From: Simmondsia chinensis
Lineage: Eukaryota; Streptophyta; Magnoliopsida; Caryophyllales; Simmondsiaceae
Assembly: GCA_018398585.1 (NCBI GenBank)
Contig: JAGTTD010000022.1
Coordinates: 9,153,501-9,217,500, forward strand
Direction of reading: 5' to 3'
Length of the DNA: 64,000 bases
Shown in pieces: positions 35,812-47,007 of the stretch (the first letter of the stretch is position 1; the number at the start of each line of letters is the position of its first letter). Under the pieces are notes generated by a model, which was not told the DNA's origin, did not search any database, and was given only the letters and a program-made list of their open reading frames with translations. Position numbers and translations under genes: made by a program.

Positions 35812-36309
35812 CCTGATTTGATGGTAGCCTTACCAAATATCCAACTTGAAAAAAGTACTTGGAACTGAATGGCTCATCCAACAAATCATCAATGATCGGT
35901 ATTGGAAATTTATCTTTGACAGTCAGATCATTCACTTGGCGATAATCAATACACATTTGTGAGGTTCCATCCTTCTTTCTGAATAGTATAACAGGTGAAG
36001 CAAAAGGGCTATGACTGTGCCTGATGAAGTTTGATTCCAGTAGTTCATCGACTTGCCTCTCTATCTCACTCTTTTTTGAGTGAGGTACCTGTAAGGGTGC
36101 AACTTCACTAGATTAGATCCTTCTTTTAATGGAATTGCATGATCCAAAGCTCTCTTATGAGGCAATTTCATAGGTTGTTCAAATAGTTCCTAATATTTCA
36201 GAAGCAATGAAGTCAGAAGAGGGTTAACTACCTCCTTTTGGCCTTCTTCAAGTGTACTGATAGAAAGGAGCTGTCCGATCCAATGATAACTCCCCTTTTT
36301 AATCACATC
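35812..36309 (-). pseudogene. Element C RT N-terminal region, broken
   Basis: No long frame, but minus-strand pieces read [23 protein letters not shown] sequence near 35900-35960 with stops, linking protease to RT. Confidence 0.75.
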
Positions 36310-36714
36310 CTATAGCTGCTTCCCACTCATCATTTCTAATTGAGCTTGCTTCTTTATTCCTTGCACTCGAATCTGCTGCCCTTCCATCTCAAAAGTTATA
36401 GTCAGTTGAGAAAAATCAAAGAGTAAAGGGCTGATTGTTTTCATCCAATCAACACCTAAAACCATGTCACATCCACCCAACTTAAGCACTCTAAAACCAT
36501 ATTCAAAACCATGGCCCTGCATTGTCCACTTGAAGTTTCTGCACTGAGTCTGTGTTAGGATTGAATTGCCATCTGCCACAGTGACAGTTAGAGCGGTTCT
36601 AATCAACTCATGCCCAACCATTCTCACCACTTTAGGATCTATGAAGATGTGCGTGCTTCCACTATCAAATAGAATCAGCAAGGATCTATGTCCAATCTCT
36701 CCTCTGATTTGCAT
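36310..36714 (-). pseudogene. Element C protease
   Basis: 134 codons. Active site LLILFDSGSTHIFIDP keeps Asp-Ser-Gly; LGGCDMVLGVDWMKTISP follows. The plus frame at 36566-36910 is an antisense shadow. Confidence 0.92.
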
Positions 36715-36721
36715 GGTATTG

Positions 36722-37972
36722 TGTGAACCATTGCCAGTTAAGGACTACACAGAAATTTCAACTTCATCATCATCATATTCCTCTCTTTCACCACCATCTT
36801 TTTCTCCAACTTCCTGCACTTCTCCAGCTTCAGGAAGTCCTTCAACTTCATCAAATTCCACTAGATCTGAACTAGAAGCACACATCAAATACTTTGGATC
36901 ACATTTGTGACCAAAGAAGTAATGCTGATTGCATTTAAAACACAGTTTTTGTAGCCTCTTCTCTTCAATACTCAAAGTCTTATTCCCTGACTGAGATGAT
37001 TTAGAAGAAGAGATTCCAATTGGTACATTCTTTGATCTTGGAACATTAGAACTTGCCAAAACTGTTGCTTTCCACATTCCTTGCTTTTGAATAAGCCCGG
37101 GACAGTGTTGTTGGATCGAAAGCCTTAACCAAATTCTTGATCTTTGGCTTAAGCCCACTCACAAAACTTGAAACATAATAGTCTTCAGGAGCTACTGGAT
37201 AAATGGTCAACATTCTAGCTCCCAAGCTTTTGAATCTAGACATATACTCTTTCACAGTTTTCACTTGTGTGACCTTGTTGAAGTTATCAACCACATCACT
37301 CACATCTTCGTCTCCAAACCTCTCACACAGTTCTTTCCCAAATTTAGTTCAAGTAATCAAAGGATTACTGCGTATCAAACTATATTACCAAAGTTCCATT
37401 TCACCACGTAAATATATAGAAGCCAATTCCACTTTTTCCTCCTCAGTAATGCTGTAGAATTGAAAGTACCTCTCATATTTCCTCAACCAAGACTAAGGCA
37501 TGGTGCCATCAAAAGGTTCGAGCTCCACTCAAGGATTCCTAACAGCATTATTCCTCGCAATTGATGAACTATCTCCACTGTCATCCTGTCCTGCAGGAGG
37601 AGGAGCAAGCGGTGCAATAGAAGGAGCAAGATCAAGAGGTATGATCGTTTGGTTAGTCTTGAACTGTTGACTAGCAGGGAGAAAGATTTTCTCTCCAGCA
37701 TGTGTGTTCTACCTTTGTACCTGTTGTTGCAAGCCAATCAACTACTGCGTTTGTGTGTCAAATTTCTAAGATTGTGCATCAAATCTCTGATACATATCTC
37801 GCTTCAATGACAACAGGAGTTCTTAAATCTGTATCCACCTCCGCTCTACCCAATATTCCTGATTTCCACCTGAATCTGATCCAGCAACAGCAGCAGCATA
37901 GGTAGCTGGATTATTGGCAGCATTAGCAGCATTAGAGGCAGCTCTAGCTCCCGTACTGACACCTCCTGCCAT
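36722..37972 (-). pseudogene. Element C gag
   Basis: ATG at 37972 (MAGGVSTGARAASNAANAA), an Ala/Asn-rich start similar in position to gag of B. Broken frames continue with MSDVVDNFNKVTQVKTVKEY and YVSSFVSGLKPKIKNL (37046-37303), and the zinc knuckle CFKCNQHYFFGHKC (36900-36945). An acidic Glu/Asp-rich tail follows. Confidence 0.9.
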
Positions 37973-38114
37973 TACAGCGGTCTTTCTTCGCCTAGCTAGA
38001 TTGTGATTAGTTCACAATTATCGAATCAATTAGACTTGACACAAGCAAATCTAATTGCAGGAATAATGTCAATCCGATCAAGAACAATGCCCGATCAAGA
38101 GCTTTGATACCACT

Positions 38115-38475
38115 TGTTATGAATCAAGGTCAATCTTGATTCATAACCAAGGAGAAACGAGGTTAGATGAGAGTAAGAATTGAAAGAGTTGAGAATAAGA
38201 GAGAAATAGTAGATGAGAGATAAGAACACTCAAGATATTTTCATTGATGAACAGCACGTACAAGATATTCTCTTATTTATACTAAAGCAAGAACAAGAAA
38301 TACAATCGATTTAGACTAAATAATTAACCGACTCAAACAAGCACAGCAGCCAAAATGGACTTGACCAACTAATTGAGCACACTGCTAGCTAACTGCCAAA
38401 CAGACTTTCCCGTGCTTAAGCCATTCAAACCAATACTAAGCAAATCTGATACTTCAACCAGTAAGTGTCATAACA
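38115..38475 (-). repeat. Element C 5' LTR
   Basis: 361 bp, identical in length to its partner. The minus-strand primer site lies at 38099-38112. Followed by TTCAC and the resumed gag of D. Confidence 0.9.
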
Positions 38476-39229
38476 TTCACCCCGGGCATAATTGCCCAAT
38501 GAAGAAAAGGGCCCAATTCTTTAGTGTTAAGGTGGAGAGAGGATCGAATGAACCGTTTGTTGTGGGGATCGAGAGTGAACTTAGTCCTAAGTCCAAGGCT
38601 TTAATTTCAATTCACGGCTTAGAGGGGCTTAGCAATTTCCAAACTATGCATATATGTAGGTATTGTGGGAAACAAGCTCTTAGCATCATAATTGATAATA
38701 GAAGTATGCATAATTTCATAGATCACGCTACCACATAGCAACTCAATTGCCCTATGGATACTTCTACATGCTTACCTGTCATGGTGGCCTATGGGAAACA
38801 ATTGTTAAGTGTGGGTGTCTATCGAATGTTCAAGTGGATTGTACAAGCGGCTGAGTTTATGTCCAATGTCCTTGTCATTCCTTTGTTAGGATGCGACATT
38901 GTCCTCAAAATGGTTGAGCACCTTAGAGAAGATCCAATTAGAATTTAAGGAGCTAATTATGGAGTTCTCTCTTCACCGGAATCATTATAAGTTGAGAAGT
39001 GTGAAGCAAAATGGGTTGAAGAAAGTATTTAGAGTTACGCTTCACCTCCTCGGGCAGAGACCACAACCAAGGCATCTACTACTGCTGAATTTTTCAGTAT
39101 TGTTACATACGCAGAGGCTGACAGTGGTAATAACTGACCCAAGCTCAGTTGCGATTTTGGATAAGTTTGTCAAAGTTTTTCGGAGAATACTTCTCGACCT
39201 CCATTTTCACTGAGCTTTGATCACAAAAT
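38476..39229 (+). pseudogene. Element D gag end and protease, broken
   Basis: Starts with PGHNCPMKKRAQ, completing the zinc knuckle cut by C. The protease segment reads SIIIDNRSMHNFID: the Ser-Gly after the catalytic Asp is replaced by Asn-Arg. LVIPLLGCDIVLK is the second conserved stretch. Confidence 0.87.
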
Positions 39230-40350
39230 TCTTTTGAAGTAGGGTAGTAACTCGGTGAATTTGAGACCATATCAATACCTGACATTTCAGAATGATGTTA
39301 TTAAGTGCTTAATACAAGAGATGTTCCAAGGGAGTTATCCAAAATAGCTCCTCCTCTTTGATATCTTCAGTTCGTGCGTAAGAAGGATGGCTCTTAGAGA
39401 CTTTATGTGGACTACTAGGCCCTTAATAAAATGACAGTAAATTACAAATACCCGATACCTATCGTAGAGGAGTTACTCAATGTGGTTCATGGATAGGTTT
39501 TTTTTTCTTAAAAATCGATCTTCTTTCAGGGTATTGGCAAATTCGGATGAAACCTCGACATGTGCACAAGACCACATTTCACACATATTCCGGTCACATC
39601 GAGTTTACCGTGATGTCGTTCGGTCTTATTAATGGACCATCTACCTTTCAAGGAATAATGAATGAGATTTTTCAGCCATACCTTCCAACCTTTGTCCTTA
39701 TACTTTTTGATGACATCCTCATTTATAGGGCATCATTTTCTGAGCATTTGGCTAGCATCAGGACAGAACTATCAATCCGGCTCCACAACTATTTTTTCAT
39801 ACGACGTTCGAAATGCTCATTTGCCGTGATGCGCATTGAGTACCTCGGTCATTATGTATCAGCTCAAAGAGTGTCAATGGACCCAAAAGAGATATAGGCT
39901 ATGACCGAGTGGCCCCGTCCCTGTAATTTAAAGCAGCTTTGAGGCTTCGTAGGGCTGTTCGATTATTATCGTTGGTCTATTGAGAAGTATGGAGTGATAG
40001 CTCACCCCCTCACATTGTTACTTTGTAAGAACGCATTCAAGTGGAATTTCAAAGCCAAGAATGCATTTTTATGTCTAAAACATGCCTTGATTTTTGCCTC
40101 TGTTTTGGCCCTACCAAATTTTGCCAAAGAGTTCTCCATCGAGACCGACGCTGCTGCTGGTTTGGGAATAGGAGATTTTTTGATGCAAGAAGGTCAAACT
40201 CTTGCCTATATTGGCCGCATATTTGGCCCAAAGCACCAAGCGTTGTCAAATTATGAGCGGGAAATTCTAGATGTTGTATTTGACGTGGATAAGCTGCAAC
40301 AGGGAGGCATTTTACTATCAAGACCGATCACCAAAGCTTGAAGTTTCTAT
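39230..40350 (+). pseudogene. Element D reverse transcriptase and RNase H, broken
   Basis: Frames 39547-39897 and 39994-40341. RT: TVMSFGLINGPSTFQ and catalytic LFDDILIYRASF (intact), KCSFAVMRIEYLGHYVS. RNase H start: EFSIETDAAAGLGIGDFLMQ. Stops at 39897 and near 39943. Confidence 0.9.
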
Positions 40351-40546
40351 TAAAAAAATTTATCTTCACCATTTCAATGTTTTTGGCTTTTACAACTGAT
40401 CTAGTTTGATTATGACATCACATACAAAAAGGGTACTGAAAATTGCACCACCAATGCCCTCTCGTGCTACTCCGGGATTGAGATTTTATGTACGGCCGTC
40501 TCATCTATGTCATTTGATTTTTATGACGAGTTGCACTACTCATGGA

Positions 40547-40735
40547 TGGGTAAGAGTAGTACCAGGATGGGTGACCTCTTTGGAAGTCCTCGTGTTGCCA
40601 ACCCAATAAGGTTGCCGGTGCTCGTAAACAGCCTCTCAGTAGGGTTATACCCTGAAGGGGTAAGGCTGCATACATCCACCCCTCCCAGACCCCGCTTATA
40701 AGGGAGCCCTAGAGGCACTAGGTCTATTGTTGTTG
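40547..40735 (+). mobile_element. 5S rRNA-headed SINE with Au-like body, copy 1
   Basis: Exact boundaries come from a 16-base target duplication TTGCACTACTCATGGA (40531-40546) / TTGCACTGCTCATGGA (40736-40751). The first ~50 bp match the 3' part of plant 5S rRNA (GAGTAGTACCAGGATGGGTG, AAGTCCTCGTGTTGC). Then follows an Au-SINE-like body: AACAGCCTCTC, GGTAAGGCTGCATACA, GGGAGCCCT, GGCACTAGGTCTATTG and a TTGTTGTTG tail. The head is 5'-shortened compared with copy 2. It sits between RNase H and integrase of element D. Confidence 0.9.
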
Positions 40736-40751
40736 TTGCACTGCTCATGGA

Positions 40752-42174
40752 CTCACGACCTGGCCCTCAGTTGATTCATTCATGATAGGGAAATTCACTC
40801 CTTGTCTCATTCGTAAATACCATATTAAGGGCAACAGCTTTAGTACAAGGGGAGTTTGGTGGTCGGTGCTTCCCCTGACTTATGTTGCTCAGTCCTTTTA
40901 TGGTTGCACGACTGGGCTTTAGGTTGGCATTCCCACATCGAGGCTACATATCGGCGTGTTTAGTCATTATTTTATTAAAAGGGCCTCCAAGCCGACATCC
41001 GTGCCTACATCCAGCATTATACCATGTGTTAGAAAAACATGTATGAGATAGTTGCTCAGCCCAGGTTGCTTCAACCCTACCGGTTCAAAATACAATGTGG
41101 ACCAATATATCACTCAACTTCATCAAGGGACTTCCTATTTGTTCGGTTTCACTGTCATTTTGGTAGTGATGGACTGGCTCAGCAAGTATAGGCATTTTTT
41201 GGCTCTACAACACACTTACATTGTGGTTACCGCGGCGTAGTTGTTTTCGAACCAGATTTTCAGGCTTTATGGTATGTTCAACAGTATCATGAGTGATAGA
41301 GACCCCATTTTCACTAGCAATCTGTGGCATGAATTTCTTTTCCTTGTCTCAGCACTTAGTTAAGTATGTCTTCCTTATATCATTGTCAAACAGATGGTCA
41401 GACCGAGGTCCTGAACCGCTGCCTCAAGACATACCTACATTGTGTGGTGGGAGAGAAGCCTTATGATTGGAGTAAGTGGCTTCCTTTTGGCTAATTGGTG
41501 GTATAATACATCGTTTCACACAGTTTCCTATACCACGCCTTACGAAATATTATACGGACAACCACCACCCATTCATGTGCCTTACGTTTTGGGTGAATCA
41601 GCCATCAACATAGTTAACTGAAGTCTCCGCGCGCGTGAAGATACAATCTGCCAACTGTGGTTTCACCTATTTCTGGCTCAAAATAGGATGAAACAACAAG
41701 CCGACTTCCACAAGACAGATCTAGAATTTGATAATGGTGACTATATATGGCTCAAAATTTAGCCATATTGACAGCGTAGTGTCGAGCATCGACACTTCCA
41801 TATGCTCTCTCCCCGATTTTACTACCTTTGTAAATTCTCGATTGCATCAAACCCACCTCTTACAAGTTAGATTTTCTAGGTAACATTCAAATGCACAACA
41901 TCGTACATGTTTTGCTGCTCAAGCGTTGTTTTGGATTCCAGCCACCAGTGTGCCGCTACCGGAAACATGGTCATTGTCGGCTCCAATCCTGCAGCCGGAG
42001 TGAGTCCTCAATCGCCACATGGTTCGGCGCCGTCAACAAGCCGCTACACAAGTCCTAATTTAGTGGGTCAATCAACTCTCTTAAAGATGCCACATGGGAA
42101 TAATTATATGACTTACAGTGACACTTCCCGACCTTTGAATCTTAGGGACACTGGTCATTTCAATGCGAGGGTAT
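40752..42174 (+). pseudogene. Element D integrase and 3' region, broken
   Basis: Integrase pieces: GFTVILVVMDWLSKYRHF (41140-41200), SIMSDRDPIFTSNLWHEF (41283-41340, second catalytic Asp), HCQTDGQTEVLNRCLKTY (41383-41440, Glu). Downstream NIVHVLLLKRCFG-like pieces mark the pol end. The last ~300 bp before the LTR are non-coding. Confidence 0.87.
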
Positions 42175-42598
42175 TGATATGAATGGAATGAATGAAGACT
42201 CGGCACATGAAACGAAGCAGCAAGCTACTTGAACGTGACACCGGCTCCCCTTTTGGCACGTGACTGAGCTAGGTAGTTAGATATTTTGGGGAGGTTAGAG
42301 TAATCAAGAGCAATTATTAAACCAAATAGATGATTAATATAAATAAGGTCTTTAGAGAGAATTAAGGGTTATGATGATTAGAATTTGAGACTTTTTTCTC
42401 TCTCTTTCTCCCATAAACCCTTCAATCTTCTTCTTCTCCCTCCAATTCTCTTATTATACATGTCCTATACCTATACTTTTATACTTGTAAGCAAGAATAT
42501 ACATTTATAGCAATACAATCTTCTTGAGTTTGGGCATTAGATTATGTGATTTGATCTTTGTTTGAGTGTTTTGGATTGTTGATTGAGCAATTGCATCA
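42175..42598 (+). repeat. Element D 3' LTR
   Basis: 424 bp, starts TGATATGAATGG, ends GCATCA, followed by CAATG. Lacks some internal bases (a CATGTGAGCAGCACATG-like piece) found in the 5' LTR. Confidence 0.88.
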
Positions 42599-42654
42599 CA
42601 ATGTATATATCAAATATATATAGTAAATTTATGTATTGTATAATATAATAAAAT

Positions 42655-42905
42655 AAAGAGGGCACTAACACGCCGTCACCGGATCCCATGAGAACCCCGA
42701 AGTTAAGCATGCTTGGAAGAGAGTAGTACCAGGACGGGTGATTTTCTGGGAAGTCCTCACCCTCAGGTTGGGGGCATTGGAAAACAGCCTCTCTTCAGGT
42801 TAACACCCTGAAGGGGGAAGGCTGCGTACACCCCCCCCCCCTCCCCCCCCGACCCTACTTAGGCGGGAGCCCTTGAGGCACTGGGTATGTTCCTTTCCTT
42901 TCCTT
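42655..42905 (+). mobile_element. 5S rRNA-headed SINE with Au-like body, copy 2 (longest head)
   Basis: Flanked by a perfect 16-base target duplication TATAATATAATAAAAT (42639-42654, 42906-42921). Bases 42661-42768 align along about 105 nt of 5S rRNA, including CACCGGATCCCATGAGAAC, the box A region AAGTTAAGCATGCTT (42700-42714) and box C region AGTACCAGGACGGGTGA (42725-42741). The body has AACAGCCTCTCTTCAGG, GGCTGCGTACAC, an expanded C-run, TTAGGCGGGAGCCC and GCACTGGGTATG. 5S genes are transcribed by RNA polymerase III from these internal boxes, so the head would supply the promoter. Confidence 0.93.
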
Positions 42906-43119
42906 TATAATATAATAAAATGTAATGAATATAAATTATATTACATCATTACCTTTTATAAGTTCATAACTTCTATATTTCATATTTGGTATTTCCTTAT
43001 CAAAAGAAGGTATTTCCTATTCCAGTTATTTAGTCTAAAGAGTTCCTTACATTTTTAAGTTTTATTTAAATTAGTCTTGTAGTTTTTTTCCCCCCAATGT
43101 TTCTCTTAGCTATTAAACT

Positions 43120-43722
43120 CTCATTCCGGCTCTTAAAATCTTACGATTCTACGATCCTACAATCTTCGATCAATCCATATTATAAGTAGAAACTTAATTT
43201 TATAAAATATTATGATCCATTCATATTAAATAAAACTAACAGATATGATAATAATACGATTTTATTATTCTATCAATCCTACTTCGATCCTACTAGCACA
43301 TACATAAAATGTCAAAAAGTAAAAAAAATTGAACCATATATTATAAACGAATGTACTTTAAAAGAAAGTTCAATTATGTTTTTATATACTTTAACAAAAC
43401 TTAAATTAAGCTTAGTTTTAAATTGTTACCTTAATATAAAGTTTGATTAGCAGCATATATCTTGAAAACTATCGCTATTATTTGAGTAAATATAACACAT
43501 CTATGTTATATGATAATATATTATCATATTTGATTACACTTATACGTATCCTTGTAAGTTGAGATCTTATACAGAACCCTTAAAACCTAAGTAACTAATT
43601 TTGATATCGAAAATCATTACACTGTAGAAGTAATAGAATCTTATGATTTTTGATTTGATCCTACGATTCTAATACTATGAGCCCTTAAAGATCTTAAGTA
43701 GAATCCTGGTTTTAACAACCTT
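43120..43722 (+). repeat. AT-rich dispersed repeat, copy 2 (MITE-like)
   Basis: Matches the reverse complement of 21690-22095 in many blocks. Its ends are imperfect inverted repeats: left GGCTCTTAAAATCTTACGA, right (reversed) GGTTGTTAAAACCAGGATTC. No reading frame. Copy 2 is about 200 bp longer than copy 1. Confidence 0.65.
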
Positions 43723-43916
43723 TTCTCAAGTTTTATTCTGAGATAAATTTAGCTTTTAACTAATTAACTAACCCCTTAAATGAAAGTTATAATAGCAAGA
43801 TATACATTACCAAGAAGCTTTCATGCCAGATTTTAAGCCAAATGACGAATAATCACTCAGAGATGACCAAATTACTGGACAAAGAATGATGATTTTGCTG
43901 CTTAATACTGACTTTA

Positions 43917-45078
43917 TGTTGGAATATTGTGGTAGTGTGCTTCAATTTTGGAAACTTTTGAAGTCTTGTGATTTTTCCTCTATCCCACATAGAAAGAGTA
44001 GTGAAGGGGGCTCTTTATATAACCCTCCTTCTTCTTGTACGTGGTAAAGTCTAGAAGGGCCTAGAGTGGGTTTTGTGAATCACACAAGCACGCACGCGCT
44101 CGGCCCACCGAGCCGGCGCATTGTAGTGTGGTGTGGACTTTTTCTAACCCATACTTTTATTTTTGTGAACCGTGAACGAAGTCCACGGGAGTTCTTGGAC
44201 TATGCTCAAGGCTTTCACACTCAAGCTCGCGCGTGCCCGCCCCACCGAGCCGGCACGTTGTGGTGTAGTGTGGACTTTTTCTAACCCATACTTTTATTTT
44301 TGTGAACCATTAACGAACTCCATGGGAGTTCTTCGACTGTGCTCGAGGCCGTTAAGCTCAAGCTTGGGGCCCTCTAGTGTCTGACCTCGAGGCTGTTTAG
44401 CTCGAGCTCTTGTCCTTTCGTCTAGGTTCGAGCTCAAGCTTGAGTGCACGCTTTGATGGCGTATCTACTCACTTCTTTCCATAATCGTTTTTTGCTAGAT
44501 TGTGCCGGGATCTTGCGCTCTTCCTTATCCACCAACTTCCTTATTATGGCCGGATTTCTTGCCCACAATCCTTAACCAATTCTAACTTGCACGTTGAGTA
44601 GTTTTGCCTATAAATACCGTGCTTTAGAGCATTGTTCCAAACACTGAAAATCCAAAAATATACAAACGAAATATACATAAATTATTCTCTTCTTCCTCCC
44701 TCAAAACTCTCTCTACTCTTACTCTGGTTACTAAGCAAGTTGAGGCATACTCTAACCCATCACCTAAGAGTACGTTCCTGTGTGGGGTGCCATGTTAAAC
44801 ACAAGAGTCGGAGTGTCTGACAATCCCGTTTGTATCATAGTGAAGGCATAAACGACTTCGCGCAGTGGTGATCTCCACAACGCGGCGACTTCCTTTGGTT
44901 CACTCTTTCTTCTCTAAATCTTTTGTATATAAGTTATTTAATTATCTTGTCACGGGTCAAGTTGGTGTAATACGAGGTTTATTGAGGCCAGCTTTGTCAT
45001 TGTGTCGTTTAAGTTTAATTTGATCCCATCTTGAGTTAGGCTTGGTGTCTCAAATTTCTTTGCCCGTATTTACCAACA
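43917..45078 (+). mobile_element. Solo LTR
   Basis: TGTTGGAA...ACCAACA, 1162 bp, with TATA box CTATAAATA at 44608-44616 pointing right. The left flank CTTTA (43912-43916) is matched by CTTTA after the second copy of the LTR end at 46019-46023, and more poorly by TTTTG (45079-45083). No internal coding region follows. It contains a 137 bp internal tandem duplication (44095-44368) rich in CCCACCGAGCCGGC. Confidence 0.78.
44095..44368. repeat. 137 bp tandem duplication in the solo LTR
   Basis: Units 44095-44231 and 44232-44368 share CCACCGAGCCGGC, GTGTGGACTTTTTCTAACCC and GGGAGTTCTT. It lies in the presumed U3, upstream of the TATA box. The two short plus frames here are repeat artefacts. Confidence 0.85.
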
Positions 45079-46791
45079 TTTTGTAATGCCATGCACAATT
45101 TATTAATAGAATTATTTAAAATGCTAAAATGGTGCCATGTACATCTCATCATTTCTTGTGGGTGCACTTGTTCATGTTGACTCGGGTCTTGTTTTTTGTG
45201 AGTGCGCTTGTTTTTGTACTTGTCGAGAAAAAATACAAAAGTCCTCCTATATAGGAAAATAAAGTCAATCGCATTTTTTTCCCTAAGTTTGTGCTCTTTA
45301 TATGCACTTTTCTATTATTAACGAAGATAGTTTGCATGCCCAATTTAATTTGTACACACTTGAATAACATAATAAATGTGACAGAAATTACTTGAACTTT
45401 AAAGAGATAGTTAAATAATTATCTTTGCATAATCTATTTTACTTTTCCTCATGTATGTTTTTAGCCAAAGAAGATAATTTCATTTTATAAAATTGCAAGG
45501 TATCTGCACTTGGCCAAACTGAGATCGATGTGAGATATATGACATGATATTATAACAAAAAATATTATCCCTTTCTATGAATTATTTAAAACTATAGTAT
45601 GTGAGATAGAAAAAGCTTTCCCAAAAAACATTATGTTCATAACATTGCGTATCAAAGAATCAGAATATGGGAATTAAGCTGCATGGACTGAATAAGTTCG
45701 CAGTCAAGTAAGTTGAGTGGGGGCAAAGAAAAATTGCTACATGTGAAGCTCCCTCTCCTAATCTCATGCATTGTGAAAAGAGCCGCCATGGTGTTCTTAA
45801 TATTGCTTCCCCCACTACTGGCACGGCAACTTCTTTTGGTTCACTCTTTCCTCTCTGAATCTTTTGCATTTCAATTATTTAATTATCTTGTCGCAAGTAA
45901 AGTTGGTGTGATACGAGGTTTATTAATTCAGCTTTGTTACTGTGTCGTTTAAGTTTAATTTGCCCCCATCTCAAGTTAACCTTGGTGTCTCAAATTTCTT
46001 TGCCCATGTTTACCAATACTTTATCATGCCATGCACAATTGATTAATAAAATTATTTAAAATGCTAATACGGTGCCATGTATACATGTACATCTCATCAT
46101 TTATTGCGAGTGCACTTGCTCATGTTGACTCGAGTCTCATTTTTTGTAGGCACGCTTGTTTTTGTATTATGCCTTTGAATACTACTTATCAAGAAAAAAA
46201 TACAAAAATCTTCTTGTATAAGAAAATAAGATCAATCTCATTTTTTCCCTAAATTTCGTGTTCTTTAAAGGTACTTTTCCATTGTTAACGAAGATATTGT
46301 TAACGACGATATTTTGCATACCCAATTTAATTCGTACACACTTGAATAACATAACAAATGTGACAGAAATTACTAGAACTTTAAAAAGATAGTTAAAGAA
46401 TTATCTTTACATAATCCATTTTACTTTTCCTCATGTATGTTTTTAGCTAAAGAAAATGATTTCATTTTATAAAATTGCAAGGTATCTGCACTTGGCTAAA
46501 CTGAGATCGATGCGAGATATATGACATGATATTATAACAAAAAATATTTTCCCTTTCATTGAATTACTATGTGAGATAGAAAAAGCTTTGCCAAAAAACA
46601 CTATGTTCATAACATTGCATATCAAAGAATGGAAATAGGGGAATTAAGCTGCATGTACTGAACAAGTTCGCAATCAGGTAAGTTCAGAGGGGGCAAGGAA
46701 ATATGGCTATATGTGGAGCTCCCTCTCCTAATCTCATGCATTGTGAAAAGAGCCACCACAGTATTCTTATACATTGCTTCCCCCACTACTG
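44881..46791. repeat. 0.95 kb direct duplication including the SPX 3' end
   Basis: Unit 1 is 44881-45820, unit 2 45821-46791. They match along their whole length with scattered changes (shared TGACAGAAATTACTNGAAC, AAATTGCAAGGTATCTGCAC). Each unit starts in the last ~200 bp of the solo LTR and ends inside SPX exon 3 at CCCCCACTACTG. Only unit 2 continues into the rest of exon 3, so unit 2 is the original 3' flank and unit 1 the copy. Confidence 0.9.
45660..45820 (-). pseudogene. Truncated duplicate of SPX exon 3 end
   Basis: The minus strand repeats the end of SPX exon 3 (46622-46791) with substitutions and a small deletion after VVGEA that shifts the frame. It carries the stretch for the MHEIRRGS helix region and a near-identical stop context. 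It has no upstream SPX sequence, so it cannot encode a protein of the family. Confidence 0.85.
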
Positions 46792-47007
46792 TTGTTGTCA
46801 TGGTAGTGCTCCTCTCCTCCGGGCTTTTTCTCCCTGCTTCCACCGCTGTAGATGGGAACAACGCATCGATGGTAATTTCTAATTCCTTGACGAGCTTCGA
46901 GTCAAGGTTAGTAGTGAAAAAAGGTTGTTTAAGGACCTTTTGTATGAATGGCAAGCGTAGTAATCTGCCAGTTCGCTTGTCGTACTTCTTCAGAATCTTG
47001 GCCAACC
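46622..47007 (-). CDS. SPX: SPX gene exon 3
   Basis: 386 bases, acceptor CACTAG|GGTTGG, stop TGA at 46622-46624. Encodes the C-terminal half of the SPX domain. The linker after DALFPS is short and Thr-rich. Confidence 0.93.

Larger units (their letters stand above)
27258..38475 (-). mobile_element. Ty3/gypsy chromovirus-type element C, nested in D and hosting B
   Basis: LTRs of 361 bp at 27258-27618 and 38115-38475, target duplication TTTAC/TTCAC (27253-27257, 38476-38480), primer site TGGTATCAAAGC (38099-38112, minus). Without element B it is about 5.5 kb. Gag, protease, RT, RNase H, integrase and a chromodomain-like end are in order on minus. The RT active site is destroyed. Confidence 0.92.
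25768..42598 (+). mobile_element. Ty3/gypsy chromovirus-type element D, host of C and a SINE
   Basis: LTRs 25768-26209 and 42175-42598, target duplication CAATA/CAATG (25763-25767, 42599-42603), primer site TGGTATCAAAGCC (26212-26224). Removing element C (27258-38475) and the SINE (40547-40735) with one target duplication each leaves about 5.4 kb, normal for this group. Gag, protease, RT, RNase H and integrase follow in order on the plus strand, all broken. It is the oldest layer of this nest. Confidence 0.9.

Noticed and set aside
36566..36910. 114-codon Ser/Pro-rich plus frame
   Set aside because: Antisense shadow of the element C protease and acidic gag tail.
42661..42768. A genuine 5S rRNA gene
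   Set aside because: The 5' end of 5S is missing, there are several changes, and it continues into a SINE body inside a target duplication, so it is a SINE head.
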